Source: an uncultured Bacteroidales bacterium
GTDB lineage: Bacteria; Bacteroidota; Bacteroidia; Bacteroidales; Bacteroidaceae
Direction of reading: 5' to 3'
Length of the DNA: 45,559 nucleotides
Assembly: GCA_937898885.1 (NCBI GenBank)
Contig: CALDKD010000103.1
Span: 1-45,559 of the forward strand
The notes beneath the pieces were generated by a model. It saw only the letters and a program-made list of their open reading frames with translations. It ran no database searches and had not been told where the DNA came from. This document shows positions 7,813 through 15,733 of this stretch, piece by piece. The first letter of the stretch is position 1. Each line of letters opens with the position of its first letter. The position numbers and the translations under genes were made by a program.

Positions 7813-8826
7813 TCAGAGCTCTGCGATTTGCTCCAGCGTCAGTCCGGTGCAATGGCTTATTACCTCGGCGGCAATGCCTAAAGTCTTCATATTGCGGGCT
7901 GAGTCAAGTTTGCCTTGCTCAATGCCCTGCGCCTTGGCTTCCTCGACAGCCTCCTGCTTCTCGGCTGTCAGTTCCTCGCGAAGCTCGTCGAGGGCGGCTT
8001 GCTTCTCCTCTGCGCCACGGAATCTCAGCTCCTCGCGAAGCTCGTCGAGTGCGTACTGCTTCTCGGCCTCAATCTGAATGTCGTCTCGTACCATATCGTC
8101 GTATATTGATAGTTTGCGCTCCTCTATGTTCCTGCGGTTGGCGGCATCGAACAGCTGGCTGAAATAGCCGTCCAGCCCCTCTGGCTTCTCGCTCACGCTG
8201 CCCATCTCGCGCACGTAGTACGCCCACTTCTCCACGAACGATGAATCCGCCGTCGGCTCCTTTGCCGCAGGAAGTTGTAAAAATACGAAATTCAGTTTAT
8301 CCGTCAAAATTTTCTGCGATGACTGCATCGTGACGTACGCGCGGCGCACCAGCTGCTCTCGCTCCGCCCAGGTCTCGCCCTCAATCTTCAGATAGCCGCC
8401 GAGTATGCACACCACATATAGTGTGCGCGTGCGGTCGTAGAGCTCGCCACTCCTCAGCAGGTGAGTCAGAGGGTCGCCCGTATATACCATCAGACGATCC
8501 TGGAAATAGTGGTACGGATCCTTCTGCATCTCAACAAGGAATCGGTTCTCATCCTCGTCGATGCACAGAATGTCGTAGTGTGGACGCTTGCCACCCTCGT
8601 CGGTAGGCTGCACCTCGGTGTTCAGGAAGGTTATCGACACGATGGTCCGCTCGGGGATAATCTCGTTCAGGAAGCGCAGCATCAGCTCGGGGTGGTCGGG
8701 GTCTGCCATTACAATTTTGAAGCCGTAATCCCGGGTCAGCTCTATGAACGGAGATTTGGATTGTCGGTTACTTGCCGCAGTAGCCTGCGGCTTTGACTGG
8801 TCTCTCAGATTTGCCTCATTTTTCAT
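7813..8826 (-). CDS. PD-(D/E)XK nuclease-family transposase (Rpn/PDDEXK_2)
   Basis: A 337-residue protein. The family signature PFIELTRDYGFKIVMADPDHPELMLRFLNEII-like start (first part from about residue 27), then HYDILCIDEDENRFLVEMQK, carries the expected Asp and Glu-x-Gln of a PD-(D/E)XK nuclease. DRLMVYTGDPL follows. The family (PF12784-like, related to RpnA) is described as transposase-like or recombination-promoting nuclease. The C-terminal third is a charged helical region with a 19-residue internal duplication (ALDELREELR / ALDELREELT) and ends in the conserved EVISHCTGLTLEQIAEL tail. The nuclease core looks complete, so the gene may be active. It has its own promoter (8939-8946) and a hairpin terminator. 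Confidence 0.82.
   Translation of the reverse strand: MKNEANLRDQSKPQATAASNRQSKSPFIELTRDYGFKIVMADPDHPELMLRFLNEIIPERTIVSITFLNTEVQPTDEGGKRPHYDILCIDEDENRFLVEMQKDPYHYFQDRLMVYTGDPLTHLLRSGELYDRTRTLYVVCILGGYLKIEGETWAEREQLVRRAYVTMQSSQKILTDKLNFVFLQLPAAKEPTADSSFVEKWAYYVREMGSVSEKPEGLDGYFSQLFDAANRRNIEERKLSIYDDMVRDDIQIEAEKQYALDELREELRFRGAEEKQAALDELREELTAEKQEAVEEAKAQGIEQGKLDSARNMKTLGIAAEVISHCTGLTLEQIAEL
7817..7857 (-). repeat. 41-bp exact repeat, copy A (3' end of intact nuclease gene)
   Basis: This segment is identical over 41 bases to 9055-9095. It encodes the end of the nuclease (SHCTGLTLEQIAEL). The match marks two related copies of the same family and could mediate homologous recombination that deletes the 1.2 kb between them. 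Confidence 0.9.
7975..8049 (-). repeat. 57-bp internal duplication in the nuclease gene
   Basis: The 18-base string CTCGCGAAGCTCGTCGAG (plus strand) occurs at 7975-7992 and again at 8032-8049, with similar flanks. It encodes the repeated LDELREEL helix. The in-frame 19-codon offset points to length variation in the helical tail. Confidence 0.8.
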
Positions 8827-8938
8827 AAGGATTTCAGATTAAAGGGTTAATAATTTGGTTTATGGTAAAACAAAAAGGGAGTCCCAAGCGGCCTGCTGTG
8901 GTGGCAAGGCTATTTGTGACTCCCTCAAATGTTGTACA

Positions 8939-8970
8939 CAAAGGTAATGCAAAAATGGGAATGCTGCAAT
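8939..8970 (-). promoter_or_regulatory. Promoter of the Rpn-type nuclease gene
   Basis: The minus strand has ATTGC, 19 bases, then TACCTTTG (plus 8939-8946), close to the Bacteroidetes -33/-7 consensus. The 5' leader to the ATG at 8826 would be about 105 bases and contains a long-range GGGAGTC/GACTCCC pairing at about 8877-8925 that could form a hairpin. Confidence 0.55.
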
Positions 8971-8999
8971 AGCTGCGGGCCGGTGGATTTTGTTTCTCT

Positions 9000-9026
9000 G
9001 GGTCAGAGGAACGGGTACTTTGGCCC
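9000..9026 (-). repeat. 27-bp interspersed palindrome, copy 2 (diverged)
   Basis: Its reverse complement matches the copy at 32738-32764 at 22 of 27 positions. It sits 24 bases beyond the stop of the nuclease remnant at 9051 and faces copy 3 in the opposite orientation. Confidence 0.65.
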
Positions 9027-9050
9027 GCCTCCATAGTTGCACTGCAGTCG

Positions 9051-9281
9051 CTACAGCTCTGCGATTTGCTCCAGCGTCAGTCCGGTGCAATGGCTGATAA
9101 CTTCGTCAGCAATGCCTTTTTCCTTCAAATGGCGCACTATATTAAGCCTGCATTGCTCAATACTTTTGCCTATAACCTTGGCATAGCTTTGGGCATAACC
9201 TTCCTCGTACGCCTGACGTTTGGCGTACTCCATCTGTGCGCTTCTGTCCATATCGGCCATCATCGCCCTTGCATCGTCCAT
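9051..9281 (-). pseudogene. 3' remnant of a second PDDEXK_2 nuclease gene
   Basis: The 76-residue frame ends in KGIADEVISHCTGLTLEQIAEL, the same tail as the intact nuclease at 7813-8826, and shares 41 identical bases with it. It opens with MDDARAMMADMDRSAQMEYA and has no nuclease core. Just upstream on the minus strand another frame reads VFVELDKF then a stop (about 9286-9312), which looks like a further piece of such a gene separated by a frame disruption. Upstream of that is palindrome copy 3. I infer a truncated copy left by deletion or recombination; it could still be translated as a short protein, without catalytic residues. Confidence 0.7.
9055..9095 (-). repeat. 41-bp exact repeat, copy B (3' end of nuclease remnant)
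   Basis: Identical to 7817-7857 over 41 bases and in the same orientation. Confidence 0.9.
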
Positions 9282-9320
9282 ATTTAGAATTTATCCAGCT
9301 CCACGAACACAGATAGCTAT

Positions 9321-9347
9321 TCTTCAAGGTACCTGTCCCCTTGACCC
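9321..9347 (+). repeat. 27-bp interspersed palindrome, copy 3
   Basis: It matches the 32738-32764 copy except at the first three bases and one internal base. With copy 2 (9000-9026, opposite orientation) it brackets the nuclease remnant. It lies just upstream of the promoter of the 9400 gene, whose -33 TTTG overlaps its edge by position only. Confidence 0.75.
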
Positions 9348-9348
9348 A

Positions 9349-9380
9349 TTTGGAGAGAATGGATATTTGTTGTATATTTG
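9349..9380 (+). promoter_or_regulatory. Consensus promoter of the hydrolase-like lipoprotein gene
   Basis: TTTG at 9349-9352, a 20-base spacer, then TATATTTG at 9373-9380: a full match to the Bacteroidetes pattern. The transcript would start near 9386, about 14 bases before ATG 9400, which decides that start over the upstream in-frame one at 9220. Confidence 0.75.
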
Positions 9381-9399
9381 TGTGGTTGATTATTTTGTT

Positions 9400-10860
9400 A
9401 TGCGAAATAGTATTGTCATATCCTTAGCTTTGCTTTCCTTTGTCTCGTGTGCGAAATCTGTTTCGGACGGGACAGTTGAGGAAATTGATGCAGTGTCATA
9501 TAGCATTGTCGGCGAGAGAGATGAGAGCGACGGTCTGGCTTTTGTAAAGACGTGTGTCTCTGAGTTGTACAAGGGGCTTACGGTGAGTCCGCAGGGTGTC
9601 TTTCAGGGCACGCCCAATGGTATGGACGGCTTTTCCGAAGGAGACGATGACATTGCCTCTCAGCTGGGTCTGCCTTCGGAGGAGAAACTGATTTCCGCCT
9701 TGCTTGGAGGTGCTGAGTCCTCTCCTGCGGTGAAAAGTGTTATTAGTGATCTTAATTTCAAGATTGTAAAGTACGAATACGAGACCGTAGATCAGTACGA
9801 GTGCCCTATTGTGCTGTCTTCCGTGCTTGCAGTGCCGTATAAGACTTTTTATTCTAAAGATATTGACTCGCCCACTTCCATTGTCATAGACTGTCATTCC
9901 ACAATCACAAGCAATGATGAGGCTCCTACAAATAACGATCCTTATTCGTTCCTCTGGGCTGTCAAAGGCTCCTTGGTGGTATGTCCCGACTATCTTGGTT
10001 TCGGGTGCTCCTTGAACTTTGACCAACAGTACCTCTGCAATGAGATTGGTGCGAGGCAGGTTCTGGATGCCGTAAGGGCTGCGGTCAAGTTACTTAAGGA
10101 AGAGTATTATGTGGAGTTAAGTAAGGATTATTACACCGCGATTATTGGATATGGGCAAGGCGGTACGATGGCTGCCGCTGTGGCACGTGAGATTGAGAGA
10201 ATGAGTCCGGAAGAGACGGAGCAGTTTGATTTCAGGCTGAGGCGGACTTTTTGCGGAGGCGCTCCGTTTGATTTGAGGAGTACCGCCTGCTGGTATCTTG
10301 ACGTGCAATATCCGCGCCAACCATCTCTTGTGCCTCTTACCCTGAAGGGCCTGATGTCTGCCTATGAGTATTTGTTCGATGGAATAAGTTATGAGGATTA
10401 TTTCTCTGAGGAATATCTGTCAAGCGGTATAGATGATCTGTTCAGTAGCCCCAAATCTCAAGACATTGACGGGATTGACTTGCTCATAGACGAGAAGATT
10501 GAGACATACGGTTTGCGCGGGATAGTCAGTGCGGAGTTGTATGACGATTACGAGAGGTACAGGAATGGAGATGCTTATGGCAGGCTGCTCCGTCCGTTGC
10601 TCACCGCGTTGGATCGTAACACGTTGTTCTCCGACGACTGGATTCCTTCACATCCGATAGTGGTTTTTCACGTGGAAGGCGATGATGTGGTCCCGTTCCT
10701 CAATTACGAGTACGCAGTCAGTAAGTTGATGGCCTTTGGCTGCGATTTCCCTCGCATTCTTGGGAATTCAAGTGCGCCCGTCCTCAGTCACAAAGCCGCA
10801 GAGTATGCGTTCTATATAACATTGCTAAGCGCCGCCAGCGTTGACGGGTTTGACGAGTAA
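9400..10860 (+). CDS. α/β-hydrolase-fold lipoprotein lacking the serine nucleophile
   Basis: A 486-residue protein starting MRNSIVISLALLSFVSC, a lipoprotein signal with Cys17. The fold signs of a secreted-lipase-like α/β-hydrolase are present: VVCPDYLGFG (oxyanion-side loop), then IIGYGQGGTMAAAVARE, the nucleophile elbow, then VVFHVEGDDVVPF (acid loop) and VLSHKAAEYAF (histidine). In family members the elbow is G-x-S-x-G; here residue 252 is Gly (codon GGG at 10153-10155). The protein is therefore predicted to lack ordinary esterase activity while keeping Asp and His. It is transcribed alone, convergent with the GH30 gene. Its role may be binding rather than hydrolysis, which is inference. 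Confidence 0.72.
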   Translation: MRNSIVISLALLSFVSCAKSVSDGTVEEIDAVSYSIVGERDESDGLAFVKTCVSELYKGLTVSPQGVFQGTPNGMDGFSEGDDDIASQLGLPSEEKLISALLGGAESSPAVKSVISDLNFKIVKYEYETVDQYECPIVLSSVLAVPYKTFYSKDIDSPTSIVIDCHSTITSNDEAPTNNDPYSFLWAVKGSLVVCPDYLGFGCSLNFDQQYLCNEIGARQVLDAVRAAVKLLKEEYYVELSKDYYTAIIGYGQGGTMAAAVAREIERMSPEETEQFDFRLRRTFCGGAPFDLRSTACWYLDVQYPRQPSLVPLTLKGLMSAYEYLFDGISYEDYFSEEYLSSGIDDLFSSPKSQDIDGIDLLIDEKIETYGLRGIVSAELYDDYERYRNGDAYGRLLRPLLTALDRNTLFSDDWIPSHPIVVFHVEGDDVVPFLNYEYAVSKLMAFGCDFPRILGNSSAPVLSHKAAEYAFYITLLSAASVDGFDE

Positions 10861-10892
10861 TGCGGCAGGCAGCATATAGTAAGCAGCGTGCG

Positions 10893-12416
10893 TCAGTAGC
10901 GGATAACGTATGTCGTTACCGAGTTGGGCGCGAGTGTGGCATTAAGCAGACCTTGGCGGACTTTATATTTGCCTGTAACTGACCAGTGCTCACCATCCTC
11001 GATGGAGCCGCTTGTCCTGTATGCGGTGGCTTTCGATGAGCGGATTTTGAAATCGGACATATCAAAACCGATGTCGTGAGGCTGGGCTGTTGTGTTGGTG
11101 CATACTATGATGAGCTGGTGATGACTGCCGTCAATGGCGGCTATGGTGTTGCAGCCTCTTATTCCGGTGCGGCATTTAATGAGCGATGCTCCCGGCCTGA
11201 TGAATCTGGAGAACTGTCCGAAAGCGTAATACTTCTGGCTGAGGCAAATCTCGTTTGTGTCGTGATTGGCGTAGGCTGTTCCCCAGAATCCTCCGCTCAG
11301 GTTCAGCGGGCCCTTGTCTGTGCGGCCTTTGTATCCGTTCTCTGATACGTGAGTGTCAATAACCTGCCACAGGACCCAGGCCGACGGCTCCAGTTGTGAT
11401 ATGTCAAAAATAATCTTGTCTGCCAGCCACAGGGCCGCCGACATCTGGCCGGCATCCTGACCGGATGTGCCGTTGCCGTCAACCTCGCTCATCCAGATGT
11501 TTATGCCCTGATTCCTTGCCTCCTGACCTAGCTCGCGTATCTGGTTTACTCCGTATGTGTGCGCGCTTATCCTGCCTATGGCCTTTCTTGCCTCTGGCGT
11601 GAAGGTCCTAAGCTCCTCAAGCTGCTTGCCTGGGTTGGTCTCGTCACTGGCGGTAAGTATGATGTTGCTCAGACCGTGCCTTTCCAGCGCTTCCGATGTT
11701 AGTGTCAGAATTCTGGATTGCGGCTGGCCTGCATCGAAATGGCATCCCTCCTGCTTGTTGCTGCCGGCGCCCCAATAATTGGTGTTGGGCTCGTTCATGG
11801 GGGCCAGACTGCGCACGTCAAGCCCCATATTGTTCTGAATGTAGTCTGCCACATTTGCCAGATACTCTGCGAATGCCTGGTATGAGTCATCGCGCAGGTT
11901 GTTTGCCTCGGCTCTGAAATTCCCCGACGAGCATCCGCTGTTGGTCATAAAGTAGGGTGGTGAGTTGGAGAATACCTCTATGTATGCGTCCTGTCCGGCG
12001 GCTTTCGCTGAGGCTTGGAGGACATTCAGCTGGCAGCTGTCGGCCTGATAGTCGTATGAGTATTCTCCGGTTGCGGCATCATAGACAAGCCATCCCGGAA
12101 CGTCTGAGTCGGTACGTGTTATGTGGTGGTGGTCTGGGTCATCGCCTCCGCCTATGTTGTACCTCATTATATTAAGGCCAAGTCCGTTGTCTTTATCAAA
12201 GAACAGGGTGGCGGCCTTGTCTGTCAGTGTCTTGTTGTAGCCTATGCGGTTTGCCCACCAGCACAGGCTTGTTCCCCATCCCTCCCATTGGGCATTGTTG
12301 GTCTGGATTATCTCTTGAGCGGAAAGCTTTACGGTGGCCTCAGGCGCGGCTGTTTCCGCACTGCAGAGCAGAGGAAACAAAAGCAAGACAGACAGAATAG
12401 TTGCGAAATGTCTCAT
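10893..12416 (-). CDS. GH30-family glycoside hydrolase, possibly endo-β-1,6-galactanase-like
   Basis: A 507-residue secreted enzyme with a signal peptide (cleavage near residue 20, LLCSA-E). Family GH30 landmarks in order: WEGWGTSLCWWANRIG (45-59), MRYNIGGGDDP (84-94), EVFSNSPPYFMTNSGCSSG (147-165), LAPMNEPNTNYWG with the acid/base Glu209, and IWMSEVDG with the nucleophile Glu311. A C-terminal β-sandwich (about 420-507, ending APNSVTTYVIRY) is usual for the family. The GTSLCWWA and SNSPPYFMTNSGC motifs remind me of subfamily 5 endo-β-1,6-galactanases, but xylan- or glucan-active GH30 members cannot be excluded. It stands alone between a convergent lipoprotein gene and a divergent one; no SusC/D pair is in the window. 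Confidence 0.85.
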   Translation of the reverse strand: MRHFATILSVLLLFPLLCSAETAAPEATVKLSAQEIIQTNNAQWEGWGTSLCWWANRIGYNKTLTDKAATLFFDKDNGLGLNIMRYNIGGGDDPDHHHITRTDSDVPGWLVYDAATGEYSYDYQADSCQLNVLQASAKAAGQDAYIEVFSNSPPYFMTNSGCSSGNFRAEANNLRDDSYQAFAEYLANVADYIQNNMGLDVRSLAPMNEPNTNYWGAGSNKQEGCHFDAGQPQSRILTLTSEALERHGLSNIILTASDETNPGKQLEELRTFTPEARKAIGRISAHTYGVNQIRELGQEARNQGINIWMSEVDGNGTSGQDAGQMSAALWLADKIIFDISQLEPSAWVLWQVIDTHVSENGYKGRTDKGPLNLSGGFWGTAYANHDTNEICLSQKYYAFGQFSRFIRPGASLIKCRTGIRGCNTIAAIDGSHHQLIIVCTNTTAQPHDIGFDMSDFKIRSSKATAYRTSGSIEDGEHWSVTGKYKVRQGLLNATLAPNSVTTYVIRY

Positions 12417-12446
12417 ATTATAGCCTTTTTTGTGTTATATATACGT

Positions 12447-12454
12447 CAAAGGTA
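12447..12454 (-). promoter_or_regulatory. -7 element of the GH30 gene
   Basis: The minus strand reads TACCTTTG 30 bases before ATG 12416. No clear TTTG lies about 20 bases further upstream. It is back to back with the -7 element of the divergent gene. Confidence 0.5.
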
Positions 12455-12484
12455 ATAAAAATACACTATTGTTGTTTAGTTTTG

Positions 12485-12492
12485 TAACTTTG
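12485..12492 (+). promoter_or_regulatory. -7 element of the 12539 lipoprotein gene
   Basis: TAACTTTG followed by C, 46 bases before ATG 12539. The -33 position is not well conserved. With the minus-strand element at 12447-12454 it makes a compact divergent promoter region of about 120 bases. Confidence 0.5.
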
Positions 12493-12538
12493 CGGAGAGA
12501 AAACAGAATAATGTTCAATAATTAATACACAATTGTAA

Positions 12539-13735
12539 ATGAAAAAATCGTTTTTGGTATTGTTTGGCGCAGTTATGCTAGCTATGACAGCGCTCACCTC
12601 ATGCAGCAAGGAGAGCGAGAAGATTGTTGCTCCTGTCAAGTCAGAGACCCAGTTCTCCGACCTGAGTGGCTTGAAGCTTACTGTTAATGGCAGGGAGATG
12701 ACCGGTTGCTCAGTAAACTATATTCCAGATGCGAATGCCGGCGACAAGGCAAGCATGATAGTGACTGGCGAGATTGTGCAGATACCGGAGTTGCTCAGCT
12801 CACTTATCTCAGGAATTGACCTTGGCGGCACCAAGGCTGTAAGAACCAGCACCACATCGAATGTGCTTCCGGGAGCTCCAGCTTTGAATCTTGACGTGAC
12901 ATTGGATGTATCGGGCGATGCCGGCTCTTTCCAGGGTGAGGGTGAGACCGACTATTGTACCTTCTCATACAAGGGAACTGTGTCAAGCTCAAAGCTCGTT
13001 TTGAACCTGAGCAACGTGTCAATGAAGAACAAGGCATTGCAGAATACCATCTGGAAGCCTGCGACAGCCGGAAAGAATTGGGGAAATACCATTGGAATAA
13101 GCTCCGACTCACAGTTGGGCTCTTTGATTGAAATGCTGCTTCAGCTCATTCCGGTTGACATACCTGAGGGTCAGGGCAATCTTGAGCAGGCTCTGTGCGC
13201 GGTGCTCAGATCACTTGAATTCTATGATAATGGCGAGTGGACCATATCTTATCTGGAGTCGTGGAAAACCATGAGCTATACAAATGTTCCAAGAGGTTGC
13301 CTGAATTATGTGGTTACCGGCGACAACGAGATGCGCGTTTTCCTGAGCGTAGGCGACATTCTGAGGCTGAGCGAGCAGATTAAGGCAGCGAAGGGCACCA
13401 AGGCAGGCGAGGATAATGTCCTGACTCAGTTGGTTGAGGTGGTATCAGGCCTTGTGGCAAATGCCCTTACCGATGGAATCAAAATCAATTTTGAGCAGAA
13501 TGGTGATAATCTGAGGCTAACATTTGATTCAGACCTTATAATGGAGATTGTGACCCTGCTCTCAACCGCACTGTCTGACCAGACCATTCAGGCAATGCTG
13601 CTTGGGTCTCTGGGTGACGATCCTATGGTGGCAATGCTTTTGCCGGGACTTCTCCAGTCTCTCCCGGGCATGGTGGCCAGTACGAGCACCTTCAATCTCA
13701 GCGTAAACTTCACGTCTGTCTCAATCGCAAACTGA
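12539..13735 (+). CDS. Lipoprotein of unknown function
   Basis: A 398-residue protein with a lipoprotein signal (lipobox ALTSC, Cys22). After a short linker it has a β-rich N-terminal half (LKLTVNGREMTGCSVNYIP; LNLDVTLDVSG; DYCTFSYKGTVSSSKLVLNLSNVSM) and an α/β C-terminal half with hydrophobic helices (QLGSLIEMLLQLIP; MLLPGLLQSLPGMV), ending TFNLSVNFTSVSIAN. The overall plan recalls Bacteroides lipoproteins of the DUF4925 type, but I am not sure of that match. Location is predicted to be the inner leaflet of the outer membrane or the cell surface. It is monocistronic: its own promoter is upstream and a strong hairpin follows the stop. Confidence 0.6.
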   Translation: MKKSFLVLFGAVMLAMTALTSCSKESEKIVAPVKSETQFSDLSGLKLTVNGREMTGCSVNYIPDANAGDKASMIVTGEIVQIPELLSSLISGIDLGGTKAVRTSTTSNVLPGAPALNLDVTLDVSGDAGSFQGEGETDYCTFSYKGTVSSSKLVLNLSNVSMKNKALQNTIWKPATAGKNWGNTIGISSDSQLGSLIEMLLQLIPVDIPEGQGNLEQALCAVLRSLEFYDNGEWTISYLESWKTMSYTNVPRGCLNYVVTGDNEMRVFLSVGDILRLSEQIKAAKGTKAGEDNVLTQLVEVVSGLVANALTDGIKINFEQNGDNLRLTFDSDLIMEIVTLLSTALSDQTIQAMLLGSLGDDPMVAMLLPGLLQSLPGMVASTSTFNLSVNFTSVSIAN

Positions 13736-13764
13736 TAGTCTGGCTTGGCCGGACTGACAATAAC

Positions 13765-13791
13765 AAAGGCTGGCCGTTATGGTCAGCCTTT
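13765..13791. terminator. Bidirectional-looking hairpin after the 12539 gene
   Basis: AAAGGCTG at 13765-13772 pairs with CAGCCTTT at 13784-13791, extended inward by GCC/GGT with one wobble pair, leaving a GTTAT loop. It lies 30 bases past the stop at 13735 and between converging genes, so it may serve both. Confidence 0.6.
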
Positions 13792-13833
13792 GATGTTTAT
13801 AAGCCGGCAGCCCGTAGGCCCCGGCGCCCTGTG

Positions 13834-14574
13834 CTAGAATCTGTAGCCTACGGCAATGTTGCCGTATATAGGATACATGTTGAAGCTGATGGTCTTGAAC
13901 GAGCTCTTGAATACGTTGCTCAATCCCCAGTTGAGTCCGGCTGTAAGGAGAATGTGCCGGTTGATGTTGTAGTCGGCGGCAAGTGATACTCCAAACTGAA
14001 CCCGTTTGTAATCGTCTGAGAACTCATAGCTGTTGGAGGCACCATCGCAGAATGAGATCTTCTCGCCGACAGGAGAGCCCTCGCGCAGGTAACCGTTATA
14101 TACATCGCCTCCGAATCTGCCTTTCAGCAGGAATGAGACGTATGGCCCAAGGTAGATGCTGAACTTCTCGGAGGCCTTGAAGGCGGCATTCACAGGAACG
14201 GTAAGCAGGGTGTTGCTAACCTGGGTGTCAACATCGCCGGTCCAATAGCCTGACAGGGAGTTTCCGTCATCGCCTGTGATTACCATACTGTAGCTCTTGA
14301 CTGTGGCCGATGTGGTCATACCTTTTATCTCGAAACGCAAGGCGGCACGCAGGCCCCATCTGTCTGATATGAACGATGTGGCTCCTGCCTCTACCGCCGG
14401 ACGAAGCAATGGTGAATATCCGTTGATGACTCGTATCTCGGCCGGAAGCGGCAGTGGGGTAGTGCCTCCCAGGTCAATTCCTGCGCGTATGTCGAGACTT
14501 GTCTCTGCGGCGGCATTGCCTGTGAGTAATAGTAAACCGCAAAGCGATATTGCTATGTGCTGTAAAACTCTCAT
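13834..14574 (-). CDS. Outer-membrane β-barrel protein
   Basis: A 246-residue protein. The start at 14574 (MRVLQHIAISLCGLLLLTG) gives a clean signal peptide ending NAAAE; the longer open frame upstream overlaps the previous gene and adds an unlikely non-signal extension. The mature part alternates amphipathic strands with aromatic ends (LRAALRFEIKG; FSIYLGPYVSFLLKGRFGG; VQFGVSLAADYNI; ILLTAGLNWGLSN) and finishes IYGNIAVGYRF, the terminal-Phe signature of outer-membrane barrels. It resembles PorT/OmpW-like small barrels annotated as outer-membrane β-barrel family; substrate unknown. It is the last gene of the minus run, 13 bases after the PCMD lipoprotein. Confidence 0.72.
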   Translation of the reverse strand: MRVLQHIAISLCGLLLLTGNAAAETSLDIRAGIDLGGTTPLPLPAEIRVINGYSPLLRPAVEAGATSFISDRWGLRAALRFEIKGMTTSATVKSYSMVITGDDGNSLSGYWTGDVDTQVSNTLLTVPVNAAFKASEKFSIYLGPYVSFLLKGRFGGDVYNGYLREGSPVGEKISFCDGASNSYEFSDDYKRVQFGVSLAADYNINRHILLTAGLNWGLSNVFKSSFKTISFNMYPIYGNIAVGYRF

Positions 14575-14587
14575 ATAGTGAATGTCT

Positions 14588-15700
14588 TTATTCTTCGTTA
14601 ATAATCCTGACCTCATCAATCCACAAAGTGCTGCCTGGTGAGCCCTTGAAGTCACCGCCATCGGCACTTGATGAGAAAATCAGCGACAGGGCATAGCCTC
14701 CTCTTGCCAGCTTGTCCGGGTCAATCCGGCGCATATATCTGTCATAATCAAAATCAAGATGGAATTGTGTCCACTCTTTCGTGACAGGTGTCTGTGGCAT
14801 AGACGCTATGGCAACCATGTTCGGATGCTCCCAGTTTGCCGCAGAGGTGTGGCCGTCAAGCATTCTCACGCTGTCGGTACGCTCAAACAGTATGGCAATG
14901 ATGTTCCCGTGGTCAACTTTGTCAATGTATTCGCCATCTTCAAGGAACCTGGGGCCTGACTCGTATTTGAACCATCCCTCAATGGCCTTTGGCTTGCCGG
15001 TATATGGCGTTCCGAATCTGGTGGCTCCGAGAGAGTTGCTCATAGCCATTCCAACGTTGAACGAGCCGATGAAGAGGTTGCCGGCTGCTATAGGCTTGCC
15101 TCCTAGTGAGCCGAGGCTGCCTGTAGTGCGTGTGGTCAGTAAGGCGCATCCGCCTTTGTATCCGTCGGGAGAGTAGCAGGTGGGATAATCCTCTGCCGGC
15201 GCGTTCTTATTTGTAAGACGGTAACCTCCATTGCCGCTGCACCATACAAGATCGCCCTCTTTGAATATGTAGTATCCCTGACTCTTGTCGGCTTTCTCAA
15301 AAGAGAGCATATCAGGGAAATCCAGTATCTCGGGGTGATGTATGCTTACGCTGTACATTCTGTGCCATTTGCCGTCCTGCGATGTAACCTCATACCGTAC
15401 CGGATGACTTGAGAAGTCGTGTCTCGTACCGCTTGCCGGCTCTATGACCGCTCCGGGAGTCAGCTCGAAACGTGGCTCCAGTGTGGAAAGGTCAACATTC
15501 TTGTTAACCTCAACATCCAGCGTGAATGCGTTCAGGCTGTTGTCGTATGGGGTGTTGTAGTCAATCTCGTTGCCTGTAAGATAACCATCCGGCAGTATGC
15601 AGCGTATGATGTCTGCCTCTGCGTTAGGGGCTTCAGGCTTGATGCAGGCGGTTAGTGACGGAATAAGCAGTGAGCAGATTATTATGTCTTTGATCTTCAT
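14588..15700 (-). CDS. PCMD-domain lipoprotein (putative carbohydrate binding)
   Basis: A 370-residue lipoprotein; I start it at ATG 15700 (MKIKDIIICSLLIPSLTAC, lipobox LTAC), since an upstream TTG start would put ten polar residues before the signal. Residues about 30-115 form a β-sandwich with ISIHHPEILDF-type end (VRYEVTSQDGKWHRMYSVSIH), as in DUF4493/PKD-like N-modules. Residues about 125-370 match the PCMD (putative carbohydrate metabolism domain) plan: FSFEK-like strand, GYKGGCALLTT, AAGNLFIGSF, GTPYTGKPKAIEGWFKY and a final LWIDEVRII strand. Such proteins are surface lipoproteins suspected of glycan binding. It lies between an unknown secreted protein and a β-barrel. Confidence 0.75.
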   Translation of the reverse strand: MKIKDIIICSLLIPSLTACIKPEAPNAEADIIRCILPDGYLTGNEIDYNTPYDNSLNAFTLDVEVNKNVDLSTLEPRFELTPGAVIEPASGTRHDFSSHPVRYEVTSQDGKWHRMYSVSIHHPEILDFPDMLSFEKADKSQGYYIFKEGDLVWCSGNGGYRLTNKNAPAEDYPTCYSPDGYKGGCALLTTRTTGSLGSLGGKPIAAGNLFIGSFNVGMAMSNSLGATRFGTPYTGKPKAIEGWFKYESGPRFLEDGEYIDKVDHGNIIAILFERTDSVRMLDGHTSAANWEHPNMVAIASMPQTPVTKEWTQFHLDFDYDRYMRRIDPDKLARGGYALSLIFSSSADGGDFKGSPGSTLWIDEVRIINEE

Positions 15701-15733
15701 CTTGATAGAATAGTCTTTTGGCGTAACACACAA

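Noticed and set aside
8834..9090. Minus-strand open frames between the nuclease gene and its remnant
   Set aside because: They overlap each other, carry no recognisable domain and span a promoter and a palindrome copy.
9220..9399. Upstream in-frame start extending the hydrolase-like protein by 60 residues
   Set aside because: The consensus promoter at 9349-9380 lies inside this extension and the signal peptide starts at 9400.
12483..13735. GH30 and the 12539 lipoprotein as one polysaccharide utilisation locus
   Set aside because: They are divergent, and no SusC/SusD pair or hybrid two-component regulator is present in the window.
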